Shown here in pieces: positions 17,702-25,273 of a DNA stretch of 64,000 nucleotides. The notes beneath the pieces were generated by a model. It was not told the origin of the DNA and searched no databases. It saw only the letters and a program-made list of their open reading frames with translations. Source of the stretch: Streptomyces fodineus (GTDB lineage Bacteria; Actinomycetota; Actinomycetes; Streptomycetales; Streptomycetaceae); contig NZ_CP017248.1 in NCBI RefSeq assembly GCF_001735805.1, forward strand, positions 2,542,001 through 2,606,000, read 5' to 3'. The first letter of the stretch is position 1. Each line of letters opens with the position of its first letter. A program made the translations under genes and the position numbers.

Positions 17702-19906
17702 TCACGCCTCCCACACGGCCGCCGCCGTACGGTCGTCGGCGTAACCCTTCACCCGCACCTGGGTGTCGGCGAGGAACGCGGCGAGCCCGGGCGGGGTGCG
17801 GGCGGACCAGCGGCGGGCCAGGTAGGCGCAGAGGGCGGCCTCGCCGCGCAGCGGATCGGCCAGGCCGGCCGTGCACATCACCAGGGCGTCACCCGGGCGG
17901 GCCACCGAGGCACGGAACCGGAAGGGCTCGCGGGGCGGCTCGGGCGCGGGCTCGAACGGGCTCGGCGGGGTCGGGATACCGAGGTCCATGGTGAGCCGGT
18001 CGCCGTCGGGGGTCTGCGCAGGGGGCGAGCCGAAGCCGACCACGGGTGCACCGCCGTCGCCCTCGGACGTGACCTGGGGCTCGATGTCCTGCCAGGCGCC
18101 GCCCCGCAGCCGGAACAGGCCGCCGTCGCCGACGCCGAAGAACACGCGGGTACGGCAGTCCGGGTCGGCGGGCAGCAGCAGACAGCGCAGGCTCGCCGTG
18201 TACTCCTCCGGGTCCACGCCCATGTCGGCGGCGCTCGCACGGAGTTTGCCGAGGCTGCGGTCGGTCAGCCGGTGCAGGCCCGACTTCAGGTCGCCGCGCC
18301 GGGCGGCCCGGATGTCCTCCATCAGCCGGTGATGGCTGCGGCCCACGGCCCGCCCGATCCACCGGCACGCCTCGGCCGCCGCCAGATGCGCGCCCGGCGT
18401 GCCCCGCACCCCGGTCGCCATCGCGACCAGCACCAGCGCCTGCTCCCCCGTCCCGAACCGCGCGGTCAGCAACGAGTCCCGCCGCGGCTCCCCCCGGTAC
18501 CGCGCCGAGTCCCCCCGCAACGACACGGCCCGCAACGTACAGGCCCCGTACCGCGCCCCGTCCAGCACGGTGTCCGCCACCAACTCCCCCAGCCCGTCCG
18601 GATCGGCGGCGGGCAGCGCGGTGGGCTCGGGGTCGTAGGTGGGCGGCCCGGAGCCGACGTAGTCGACGGCGGAGGAGGGTGGGGGCGGGGTGAGGGCGGT
18701 GGCGGGCTCGGGCGCGTACGGCGCGTCGCCGACCGCCGGTGAGGACGTGACCGGTGCCGACGGGGGCTGGGGGCCGGTGGGCGCGGAGGGTGGGGCGAGT
18801 GCCGACAGGTCCTGCGGGTCGGCGGACGCGAGGGGCGCCGACCGGGCCTCGGGTTCGCTGCGCGCGGAGGGTGGGTCGGGGGTCGGCGAGGCTTGCGTGG
18901 AGCGATGGGCGGACGGCGCGGGGGGCGATGCGGATGTCGGCAATCCCTGCGCCACGGGGGACGCCAGGGGGTTCCGCGGGTCCTGCGTCGACCGATCAGT
19001 GGACGGCGCGGGGGGCGAGACGGACGTAGGCGACTCCGGCGACTCGGCGGGCGCGGCGGGCGCGGCGGGTGGTCGCGGGTTCCGTGCCGAGCGATCGACG
19101 GACGGCGCGGAGGGCGAAACGGACGGGGGCACATCCGGCGACTCAGCAGGCGTGGCCGGTGGTCGCAGGTCCCACGCCAGGCGATCGACGGACGGCGCGG
19201 AGGGCGAAACGGACGGGGACACATCCGGCGACTCGGCGGGTGCGGCCGGTGGTCGCGGCTGCGTCGGGCGGTCGGCGGACGGTGTGGAGGAGGGCGCGAG
19301 CGGCGGTGGGGCCGGCGGCTCGGGGGGCCCGGACGGTGGCTGTGGGGCCTGTGGTTCCGGAGGTGACGCGGGGGTTCGCAGGTTCTCTGCCGGGTGGTCG
19401 GAGAGCGGGGCCGTCGGCTGGGTGGGGACAGTGGCGGAGGTGGTGCGTTTCGGCGGGGTCGAGGGCGGGTCCGGGGGGAAGGCCGACGGGGTCGGGGGTG
19501 TCGTCGGCTCGGGCTCCCGTGGCGACCGCTGGCGGGGCGCCGGGGCCGGGCTGACGCGTGACGGGGCGGCCGGGTCCTGGGCCGCCCGTTGCGTCGGTAC
19601 CGCGGGCTCCTGGGGCTCTGTGCCGCCCGCGCCCGAGGCACTTCGGGCGCCGCCTCGCACCGCGTCGCTGTCGCCGTCGCCGTTCCACCTGCCCGGCGCC
19701 GGATCGCGCGGCGGCCAGGCCTCGGCCGATGGCGCCGCGTCGTACGGGGCCGTCGGCCGGCCCGTCACCGCGTGCTTCGCGGAGGCGAAGCGGTCGTCCA
19801 GGGAATCGGGCGCGGCCGTCGGTCCCGTGTCCTCGGTGGAGTCGTCGTACAGCTGTCCCCACCACTCGTCCTCGGGACGCGCGGGCCTTCCCCCCTGCTG
19901 GCTCAT
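17702..19906 (-). CDS. PP2C-like phosphatase domain protein with long Pro/Ser-rich repeat linker
   Basis: A 734-residue protein in three parts. An acidic head (MSQQGGRPARPEDEWWGQLYDD) is followed by a roughly 380-residue disordered linker rich in Pro, Ala and Ser with 30-residue imperfect repeats, then a C-terminal PP2C-type domain (about 480-734; FGTGEQALVLVAMATGVRG, FGVGDGGLFRL, GDALVMCTAGLADPLRG). PP2C enzymes remove phosphate from Ser/Thr and in Streptomyces balance Ser/Thr kinases. The usual DGMGG motif is not clearly present, so this may be a degenerate or regulatory phosphatase. The ATG at 19906 matches the conserved head; 120 codons of upstream frame are non-conserved. Confidence 0.72.
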   Translation of the reverse strand: MSQQGGRPARPEDEWWGQLYDDSTEDTGPTAAPDSLDDRFASAKHAVTGRPTAPYDAAPSAEAWPPRDPAPGRWNGDGDSDAVRGGARSASGAGGTEPQEPAVPTQRAAQDPAAPSRVSPAPAPRQRSPREPEPTTPPTPSAFPPDPPSTPPKRTTSATVPTQPTAPLSDHPAENLRTPASPPEPQAPQPPSGPPEPPAPPPLAPSSTPSADRPTQPRPPAAPAESPDVSPSVSPSAPSVDRLAWDLRPPATPAESPDVPPSVSPSAPSVDRSARNPRPPAAPAAPAESPESPTSVSPPAPSTDRSTQDPRNPLASPVAQGLPTSASPPAPSAHRSTQASPTPDPPSARSEPEARSAPLASADPQDLSALAPPSAPTGPQPPSAPVTSSPAVGDAPYAPEPATALTPPPPSSAVDYVGSGPPTYDPEPTALPAADPDGLGELVADTVLDGARYGACTLRAVSLRGDSARYRGEPRRDSLLTARFGTGEQALVLVAMATGVRGTPGAHLAAAEACRWIGRAVGRSHHRLMEDIRAARRGDLKSGLHRLTDRSLGKLRASAADMGVDPEEYTASLRCLLLPADPDCRTRVFFGVGDGGLFRLRGGAWQDIEPQVTSEGDGGAPVVGFGSPPAQTPDGDRLTMDLGIPTPPSPFEPAPEPPREPFRFRASVARPGDALVMCTAGLADPLRGEAALCAYLARRWSARTPPGLAAFLADTQVRVKGYADDRTAAAVWEA
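18900..19280 (-). repeat. Coding tandem repeats of about 90 bases in the PP2C linker
   Basis: Two units are almost identical at DNA level: GCGATCGACGGACGGCGCGG starts at 19091 and again at 19181 on the plus strand, a 90-base period (30 residues). At least two more diverged units follow towards 18900. Each encodes an RPPA...AESPDV...SPSAPSVDR-type segment. Confidence 0.7.
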
Positions 19907-20245
19907 GCCCCTAATTGTCCACCGCACGGGCCGTATGAAAACGGGGCATCGGGAAAATCCGGCGCACCCGACGCGATCAGCGGCGTGTCGTGTGAGGGAG
20001 TGAACAGCCGTACGAGCAACGGCAGATGGCCGCCGGGCGGCCCCACCCCCCACGGGAGGACCGCCCGGCGACGTCCCAAGTGGCCCGGCCCCGGCTCCCC
20101 TTCGCATGCCTCGCACACGTCCGGGCCCGGGCCGCCGTCCCGGCGACCGGGCCGCCGCGCCCGCCGTGGCGGCTCGTCGGTGGCGTGTTCCGGGGCCTGG
20201 CGCCGGGTCTGTTCCAGGGGAGGGACGCAGGCGGATGCTGGCGGC
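19907..20245. other. Intergenic stretch with a perfect 10-base inverted repeat
   Basis: About 340 bases upstream of the PP2C gene, with no gene I can support. CGCCGGGCGG (20031-20040) and CCGCCCGGCG (20061-20070) are perfect inverted arms around a 20-base spacer. The stretch adjoins a regulator remnant and may itself be decayed coding sequence. Confidence 0.4.
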
Positions 20246-20442
20246 GATAGGGCTGACGAGACGCACGAGGCGGCGTACCGGGCGCTGGTGTCCGTGGGGG
20301 CGGCAGCGTGGCCAAGCAGCTCGACCTGGGCCTGAGGACCGTGCAGCGCCGGGTGCGGCGGCTGATGGAGCCGGCCGGGGTGACGACCCGGCTGCAGCTG
20401 GGCTGGCACGCGTACGAGCGGGACCGGGTCACCCGGTCGTAG
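20246..20442 (+). pseudogene. Remnant of a helix-turn-helix (LuxR/TrmB-type) regulator
   Basis: One frame (about 20246-20335) reads DRADETHEAAYRALVSVGAA, resembling the start of Streptomyces TrmB/LuxR-type regulators. A second frame (20308-20442) reads VAKQLDLGLRTVQRRVRRLM and ends ...LQLGWHAYERDRVTRS, a LuxR-like recognition helix and its usual C-terminus. The roughly 200-residue middle of the family is absent and the two parts are in different frames. I infer a gene reduced to its ends by an internal deletion. There is no start codon with a good ribosome binding site. Confidence 0.55.
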
Positions 20443-20499
20443 GCTCCGGCCGACGGGCGACCCCCTGCCGTTTCGGGCCTTCTCCGGCACTCTGGGCAG

Positions 20500-20982
20500 A
20501 TGGGAGTGTGGGAGCTCCTGCTGGTCGGCGTGGTCATCGTGCTCGGCCTGTGCGGAGTGCTGGTGCCCGGGGTGCCGGGCTCGTGGCTGGTGTGGGCCGC
20601 GGTGCTGTGGTGGGCGCTGACCGATCCCCAGCCGCTGGCCTGGGCCGTCCTGGTGGGCGCCACCGCGGTCCTGCTGCTGTCCCTGACGGTCCGCGCCGCC
20701 CTGCCGCCGCGCCGGCTCCGCCAGAGCGGTGCCACGCCGGGGATGGGCGTGTACGCGGGCGCCGGGGCGTTCCTCGGTTTCGTACTGCTGCCGGTGCTGG
20801 GCGCCCTGCCGGGCTTCGCGGCCGGTATCTACCTGCACGAGCGGCTACGGCTCGGCCGGCACGGCGAGGCGATGGCCGCCCTGCGCACCACGATGCGCTC
20901 GGGCGGTTCCAGCGTCCTGACGGAGCTCTTCGCGTGTCTGCTGATCGCGGGGGCGTGGCTGGGGGCGGTGCTGGGGGGCTGA
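20500..20982 (+). CDS. DUF456 domain membrane protein
   Basis: A 160-residue membrane protein with four hydrophobic segments (about 5-25, 28-60, 85-112 and 138-158). The LCGVLVPGVPGSWLVWAAVLWWAL segment and the central GATPGMGVYAGAGAFLGFVLLPVLGALPG glycine-rich repeat are typical of DUF456. Function is unknown. The ATG start gives an N-terminus that begins directly with the first helix. It reads towards the convergent SGNH hydrolase gene, 16 bases away. Confidence 0.78.
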   Translation: MGVWELLLVGVVIVLGLCGVLVPGVPGSWLVWAAVLWWALTDPQPLAWAVLVGATAVLLLSLTVRAALPPRRLRQSGATPGMGVYAGAGAFLGFVLLPVLGALPGFAAGIYLHERLRLGRHGEAMAALRTTMRSGGSSVLTELFACLLIAGAWLGAVLGG

Positions 20983-20998
20983 GCGGTGACGGGAGCGG

Positions 20999-22231
20999 CT
21001 ACGAGGGGGTTTCAGCGGTTACGAGAACTCGGCGGGCCGACGGCCGCACCACCACCCCGAGCGCCCGCCGCACCGTGTCCGCCACCGCCGCCATCCCCGC
21101 GTCGTTGAAGTGCAGATGGTCGCCGGGGTCGTAGCCGGGCCGGAGGCGGGTCGGGTCGGCCGGGTCGCTCAGGGTGGCGTCGGCGTCGGCGATCGCGTCG
21201 AAGGTGCCGCCGGTGCGGATGAAGGCGTTCACCCGCTGCCGTACCGCCTCGCGGGCGTCCGTGTAGGCCGGGAAGCCGCGGAACGGGGTGAGGGTGACCC
21301 CGATGACCCGGATGCCCCGGGCGTGGGCGCGGGCGACGAGTGTGCGGTAGGCGTCGGCGTAGGCGGTGACGTCGTCGGCCGTCGGGGTGCCCTTGATGTC
21401 GTTGATGCCCTCCAGGACGACCAGGACCCGTACCCCGGCCCGGTCGAGGGCGTCGGCGTCGAGCCGGGCGAGGGCGTTCGGTCCGGTGCCGTCGTGCAGC
21501 AGACGGTTGCCGGACACACCGGCGTTGAGGACGCCGAGCCGCGCCGCGCGCAGCTGTTCGGCGAGCCGGTCGGGCCAGCGGTGGTTGGCGTCGGGCGTGG
21601 AACCGTTCCCGTCGGTCAGGGAGTCGCCGAACGCGACGATGCCGCCGGTGGCGCTGCCGAGGACGTCGACGCCGGTGACGTAGTACCAGCGGCCGATGAC
21701 GGTGGTGTAGGCGGCGCCGCTCTCGTCCGCGGCCCGGCCCGCGCCGGCCTGGGCGACGTAGCTGGTCTGCAGGGCGGTCTGGTGGTAGGTCGCCGGGCCG
21801 TCGTCGCCGGGGGTGTACACCGTGACGAGGAGGTCGGCGGCGGCCGGGACGGACAGCGGCACCGGGTCGGTGACCGCGTCCTGGCCGGGCGGGACGGTGA
21901 CGGCCGTGGCGCCGTGGAAGGTGGCCGTGTGCAGGGTGCCGGGTACGGCGCCGGGACCGGCCGCCCGGCGTAGCGCGACGGTGACGGCGCCCAGGTGCAG
22001 GGGCGCGGTGCCGAAACGGTTGCTGAGCTGGATGCGCACGGCTGTGCCGCCGACGCTGAGGTGGACGACGTTGCGGATGGCGGCGCCGGGCAGGGCGGCC
22101 GTGGTTCCCGACGGCGCGGTCTCCCAGCTGCCGGTCCAGGGCGGCGCCGCCGGCTCCGCGACGGCCGGCGCCGCCGTGGCGGGCACCATCGTCAGCAGCA
22201 GCACCGCGAGAACCCGTCTGACCCCGGCCAT
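20999..22231 (-). CDS. Secreted SGNH/GDSL hydrolase
   Basis: A 410-residue exported enzyme. A signal peptide occupies about residues 1-25 (MAGVRRVLAVLLLTMVPATAAPAVA). The SGNH blocks are visible: FGDSLTDGNGS (nucleophile Ser), GVSGNRLL (block II Gly), GINDI (block III Asn) and DHLHFND (block V Asp-x-x-His). The family comprises secreted esterases/lipases acting on carbohydrate esters or lipids. An in-frame start at 22318 would precede the signal peptide with 29 Arg-rich residues, so the ATG at 22231 is preferred. An N-terminal beta-rich domain (about 30-170) precedes the hydrolase fold. Confidence 0.88.
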   Translation of the reverse strand: MAGVRRVLAVLLLTMVPATAAPAVAEPAAPPWTGSWETAPSGTTAALPGAAIRNVVHLSVGGTAVRIQLSNRFGTAPLHLGAVTVALRRAAGPGAVPGTLHTATFHGATAVTVPPGQDAVTDPVPLSVPAAADLLVTVYTPGDDGPATYHQTALQTSYVAQAGAGRAADESGAAYTTVIGRWYYVTGVDVLGSATGGIVAFGDSLTDGNGSTPDANHRWPDRLAEQLRAARLGVLNAGVSGNRLLHDGTGPNALARLDADALDRAGVRVLVVLEGINDIKGTPTADDVTAYADAYRTLVARAHARGIRVIGVTLTPFRGFPAYTDAREAVRQRVNAFIRTGGTFDAIADADATLSDPADPTRLRPGYDPGDHLHFNDAGMAAVADTVRRALGVVVRPSARRVLVTAETPS

Positions 22232-22402
22232 CTCCGCACCCGCCCTTCCCCGTTGCCCGTCGGAGCAGACCGTGCCACACCGCCGGGCCCGGCCACTGCA
22301 CCTTCTACGGCGGTCCACCCGCTCGGCGCAACGGGGCGTAGGGCGGCGGCCCTAGGGCGGGCAGCCGATGTGCGAGGCGGGCAGGCGTGCTTGGCTGCCG
22401 TC

Positions 22403-22774
22403 ATGACCGAATTCAGCGCGGCGGAGCGCGCGTATCTGGCATCGCAGCGGCTGGGCCGGATGGCCACCGTCGACCCGCACGGCCAGCCGCAGGCGAACCC
22501 GGTGGGCTTTCGCGTCCAGGACGACGGCACGATCCTCATCGGCGGCTACGCCATGGGGACGACGAAGAAGTGGCGCAATCTCCAGCGGAACCCGAAGATC
22601 GCCCTGGTCGTGGACGACGTGGTGAGCGTACGCCCGTGGCGGGTGCGCGGGGTCGACATCCGCGGAGAGGCCGAACTCCTCGTCGGCCCGCACGACTTGG
22701 GCCCGCACTTCAGCGAGGAGGTGATCCGCCTGCGTCCCCGCCGGGTGCACAGCTGGGGTCTGGAGGAGGAGTAG
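22403..22774 (+). CDS. PPOX-class F420-dependent oxidoreductase
   Basis: A 123-residue split-barrel flavin/F420-binding protein beginning MTEFSAAERAYLASQRLGRMATVDPHGQPQANPVGFRV, which closely matches the actinobacterial PPOX-class F420 family. It would act in the cytosol as a small reductase with F420 or FMN; the substrate is unknown. The body is the six-stranded barrel with GTTKKWRNLQRNPKIALVVDDV. It is divergent from the SGNH hydrolase (171-base gap) and convergent with the alpha/beta hydrolase, whose stop lies 12 bases away. Confidence 0.85.
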   Translation: MTEFSAAERAYLASQRLGRMATVDPHGQPQANPVGFRVQDDGTILIGGYAMGTTKKWRNLQRNPKIALVVDDVVSVRPWRVRGVDIRGEAELLVGPHDLGPHFSEEVIRLRPRRVHSWGLEEE

Positions 22775-22786
22775 GGCGACGGCCGT

Positions 22787-23722
22787 CTAGCGGGGCGCCG
22801 GCAGGCCGCGCTCGGCGGAGTTCATGAAGTCCAGCATCAGCCGGTTGGTCCGCTCGGCGTGGTCGATCCGGGGTCCGTGCCCGGTCCGGGCGATGATCTC
22901 GGCCCGGGCCCCCGGGATCAGCCGGGGCACGCGTTCAACCTGCCGGTCCGGGTGCACCAGGAGGCTGCGCCTGCCGAGCACCAGGTACAACGGCGTGCGG
23001 ATGGTGATCAGTTCGGCCTCGGTCAGGGGCTGCGGCACCGGGCGGCGGATGCGGTGGGCGCGGACTCCGGTGCGGATCATGGTGCGCAGTTCCGGTACGA
23101 CGAGGACCGGCTGTTCCAGCCAGGAGGCGAGGCGCCGCCGCAGCGGCTTCGGGGCGAAGGTGGCGAACAGGCTGGCGAAGATCCACACGAAGAAGCGCAG
23201 TCCCACCTTTTCCAGGCCGCCGGGGTCGAGCAGGGTGACCGAGGCGAGACGCCCGGGGGCGCGGTGCGCCTGGTTCAGGGCGAGCCAGCCGCCGTACGAG
23301 GAGCCGACGAGGTGCACCCGGTCGAGCCCGAGCCCCGCGAGCGTCTCCTCCAGCCAGCGCGCGGCGTGCTCGGGCTCGTGGATCGGCGCGCGCTGCACGC
23401 TGCGGCCCGGGTCGCCCGGGGTGTCGATCGCGTAGACGGTCCGTTCGGCGCTGAGCGCGGGGGTGTTCGGATACCACATGGCCGAGCAGGAGCCGGCGCC
23501 GTGGACGAGGACGACGGGGGTGCGGTCGCGGGCGGCCGGCTCGTCGGGGTCGTAGCGGTAGACGTGCGTCGTCCCGTACGAGGTCTCCACGTCCTGCTCC
23601 CAGGCCGCGGGCGCGCCCAGGGCGTAGAGCGCGTCGCAGGCCGTGAAGTAGCGCTCGCGCCAGGCGTCGCTGACATAGCGGCCGACGTCGTGCTGGGAAC
23701 GGGCTGCTGTGGGCACGGCCAT
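22787..23722 (-). CDS. Alpha/beta hydrolase, probably controlled by the divergent TetR regulator
   Basis: A 311-residue alpha/beta hydrolase. The oxyanion region VVLVHGAGSCSAMWYPN (about 68-84), the nucleophile elbow GSSYGGW (about 140) and a late His (TGHGPRIDHAERTN) form the expected triad. The substrate is not predictable. The ATG at 23722 is preferred: an upstream in-frame ATT-type start at 23761 would lie inside the operator palindrome. The intergenic region to the TetR gene carries two symmetric sites, so the pair looks like a regulator and its target. Confidence 0.85.
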   Translation of the reverse strand: MAVPTAARSQHDVGRYVSDAWRERYFTACDALYALGAPAAWEQDVETSYGTTHVYRYDPDEPAARDRTPVVLVHGAGSCSAMWYPNTPALSAERTVYAIDTPGDPGRSVQRAPIHEPEHAARWLEETLAGLGLDRVHLVGSSYGGWLALNQAHRAPGRLASVTLLDPGGLEKVGLRFFVWIFASLFATFAPKPLRRRLASWLEQPVLVVPELRTMIRTGVRAHRIRRPVPQPLTEAELITIRTPLYLVLGRRSLLVHPDRQVERVPRLIPGARAEIIARTGHGPRIDHAERTNRLMLDFMNSAERGLPAPR

Positions 23723-23740
23723 CTCCGGGGGTAGTCGGTC

Positions 23741-23764
23741 TTTGTGATACGAACGTATCACAAA
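23741..23764. promoter_or_regulatory. Perfect 24-base TetR-type operator palindrome
   Basis: TTTGTGATACG and CGTATCACAAA (11-base perfect arms) flank an AA centre. The site lies 18 bases upstream of the hydrolase start and 61 bases upstream of the TetR start, placed to repress both divergent genes. Confidence 0.8.
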
Positions 23765-23765
23765 A

Positions 23766-23783
23766 ATGGTACGGCTGTATCAT
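23766..23783. promoter_or_regulatory. Second, imperfect operator half-symmetric site
   Basis: ATGGTAC-GGCT-GTATCAT has 7-base arms with one mismatch and shares the GTATCA core with the perfect site directly to its left. It may be a weaker second TetR operator. Confidence 0.5.
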
Positions 23784-23824
23784 CAAAGGCCGCAGACCCC
23801 AGCCGACGAGCGGAGAGCCGGACG

Positions 23825-24448
23825 ATGCCCAAGCGCGTGGATCACGCAGAGCGGCGCACCGAGATCGCGGAGGCACTGGTGCGAGCCGCCGGGCGGCTCG
23901 GGCTGCACGCGGTGGGGATGCGTGACGTGGCGGCGGAAGCGGGCGTCTCGCTCCGGCTGGTGCAGTACTACTTCGAGTCCAAGGAGAAGCTGCTGCTCTT
24001 CGGGCTGCGCCATCTGGCCGGGAAGTTCGGGCAGCGGGTGACCGCCCGGGTGCGCGCCGCCGGGGACGATCCGGGGCCGCGGGCGGTGATCGAGGCGCTG
24101 CTGACGGCGGCCCTGCCGGTCGACGAGGAGAGCCGGCTCTTCCACCACCTGTACACCTCGTACGCCGTGCTGTCCGTGACCGACGAGGCCCTCGCGGCCC
24201 AGCCGTTCATCAAGGACCCCGACGCCGCCGAGGCCACCGTCACCGGGCTGCTCCGGGAGGCGGCCGACGCCGGGCTGCTGCGGCCGGGCGTGGACGCCCA
24301 CGCGGCGGCGGTCGGCCTGCTGGCCATGTCGGCCGGGCTCGGCACCAGCGTCCTGGTGGGCCAGCGCGACGCGGAGTCCGCCACCGCCGTCCTCGGCTAC
24401 CACCTGGACCGTGTCTTCCGGTCCGGGCCCACGTCTGCCGCCCGGTGA
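23825..24448 (+). CDS. TetR family transcriptional regulator
   Basis: A 207-residue repressor with an N-terminal TetR helix-turn-helix (about 9-60; RRTEIAEALVRAAGRLGLHAVGMRDVAAEAGVSLRLVQYYFESKEKLL) and a helical ligand-binding domain with a TetR_C-type pattern. ATG at 23825 is preceded by GGAGAG at about 7 bases; upstream in-frame codons are not conserved. It is divergent from the alpha/beta hydrolase and separated from it by two palindromic sites, so autoregulation and control of the hydrolase are likely. Confidence 0.9.
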   Translation: MPKRVDHAERRTEIAEALVRAAGRLGLHAVGMRDVAAEAGVSLRLVQYYFESKEKLLLFGLRHLAGKFGQRVTARVRAAGDDPGPRAVIEALLTAALPVDEESRLFHHLYTSYAVLSVTDEALAAQPFIKDPDAAEATVTGLLREAADAGLLRPGVDAHAAAVGLLAMSAGLGTSVLVGQRDAESATAVLGYHLDRVFRSGPTSAAR

Positions 24449-24475
24449 CCCGGCGGCCCGCCCGGCCCCGGCCGA

Positions 24476-24973
24476 TCAGGTCAGGCCGGCGAGCGCGCCC
24501 TCCAGGGTCAGCAGCCACACCTTCCGTTCGACTCCGCCCGCATACCCGGTCATCGACCCGTCCGCGCCGACGACCCGGTGGCACGGGCGCACGATCAGCA
24601 GGGGGTTGGCTCCGATCGCACCGCCGACCGCGCGAACCGCCGCACGGGAGGCACCGATTCGCGCGGCGATCTCTCCGTAGGTGACGGTGACGCCGTACGG
24701 CACCTCGTCCAGCGCGCCCCACACCCGCTGCCGGAAATCGGTGCCACGTGCACTCAACGGCAGCCGGAATTCCCTTAATTCACCGGCGAAGTAGGCGGCG
24801 AGCTGCTCCGCGGCGACCCGGAACGGCCCGGCATCCCGCCGCCAGCCGTCCAGCACACTCCGCCCGCCCTTCTGCCCGGGAACGGACAGCGAGGTCAGCG
24901 CCCCGTCCGCGTCGGCGGTGAGCAGCAACTGCCCGACGGGCGCCTCCAGTTGTGTCCAGTACACGATCGTCAC
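24476..24973 (-). CDS. ogt: Methylated-DNA--protein-cysteine methyltransferase
   Basis: A 165-residue suicide repair protein that removes alkyl groups from O6-alkylguanine. The active site PCHRVVG (Cys about 133) and the helix-turn-helix Arg-finger segment ASRAAVRAVGGAIGANPL are intact. The GTG start at 24973 overlaps the TGA of the preceding chimeric ORF (GTGA) and has GGAGGGG about 5 bases upstream. It is the last gene of an alkA-chimera-ogt unit. The N-terminal 24 residues have a diverged duplicate in the chimeric ORF just upstream. Confidence 0.93.
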   Translation of the reverse strand: MTIVYWTQLEAPVGQLLLTADADGALTSLSVPGQKGGRSVLDGWRRDAGPFRVAAEQLAAYFAGELREFRLPLSARGTDFRQRVWGALDEVPYGVTVTYGEIAARIGASRAAVRAVGGAIGANPLLIVRPCHRVVGADGSMTGYAGGVERKVWLLTLEGALAGLT

Positions 24974-25273
24974 CGACCCCCCTCCCCCACCACACGCAAA
25001 TGCTGCACGGCATACGACCGCCAAGGCCGCCACCCACCAGGCACCTCCACGCCCGGCGGGGCAACATCCGGATCACCGAGGGCACGCACGCCCACGGCGG
25101 CAACGGTCGGCAACAACTGCCCCACCAGAACGCCCAGTTGGACCCCATACACGATCGTCATCGACTCCCCTCCCCAGCCACACGCAAATGCTGCACGGCA
25201 TACGACCGCCAAGGCCGCCACCCATCGGGCACCTCCACGCCCGGCGGGGCGACGTCCGGATCGCCGAGGGCGC
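24910..25273 (-). repeat. Tandem duplication of the alkA/ogt junction (period 188 bases)
   Basis: The segment containing the 3' end of alkA, the overlapping stop/start and the first roughly 24 codons of ogt occurs twice. 24910-25085 corresponds to about 25098-25273. Over about 114 bases of the alkA-tail part I count roughly ten differences; a central 40-base block is identical. The ogt-start part is more diverged. Confidence 0.85.
24970..25161 (-). CDS. 63-residue chimeric ORF: ogt start fused to alkA end
   Basis: This open frame is a product of the tandem duplication. Residues 1-24 (MTIVYGVQLGVLVGQLL...) mirror the Ogt N-terminus, and residues 25-63 (VRALGDPDVAPPGVEVPGGW ... RVVGEGGR) mirror the AlkA C-terminus. 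Its ATG overlaps the alkA stop (ATGA) and its TGA overlaps the ogt GTG (GTGA), so it is wired into the operon exactly like a normal gene, and GGGGAGGGGAG upstream provides a ribosome binding site. It has no active-site residues. It may merely preserve translational coupling; whether the peptide accumulates is unknown. Confidence 0.55.
   Translation of the reverse strand: MTIVYGVQLGVLVGQLLPTVAAVGVRALGDPDVAPPGVEVPGGWRPWRSYAVQHLRVVGEGGR

Noticed and set aside
23744..23824. Upstream in-frame starts for the TetR and hydrolase genes
   Set aside because: They lie inside the operator palindrome, lack ribosome binding sites and add non-conserved residues.
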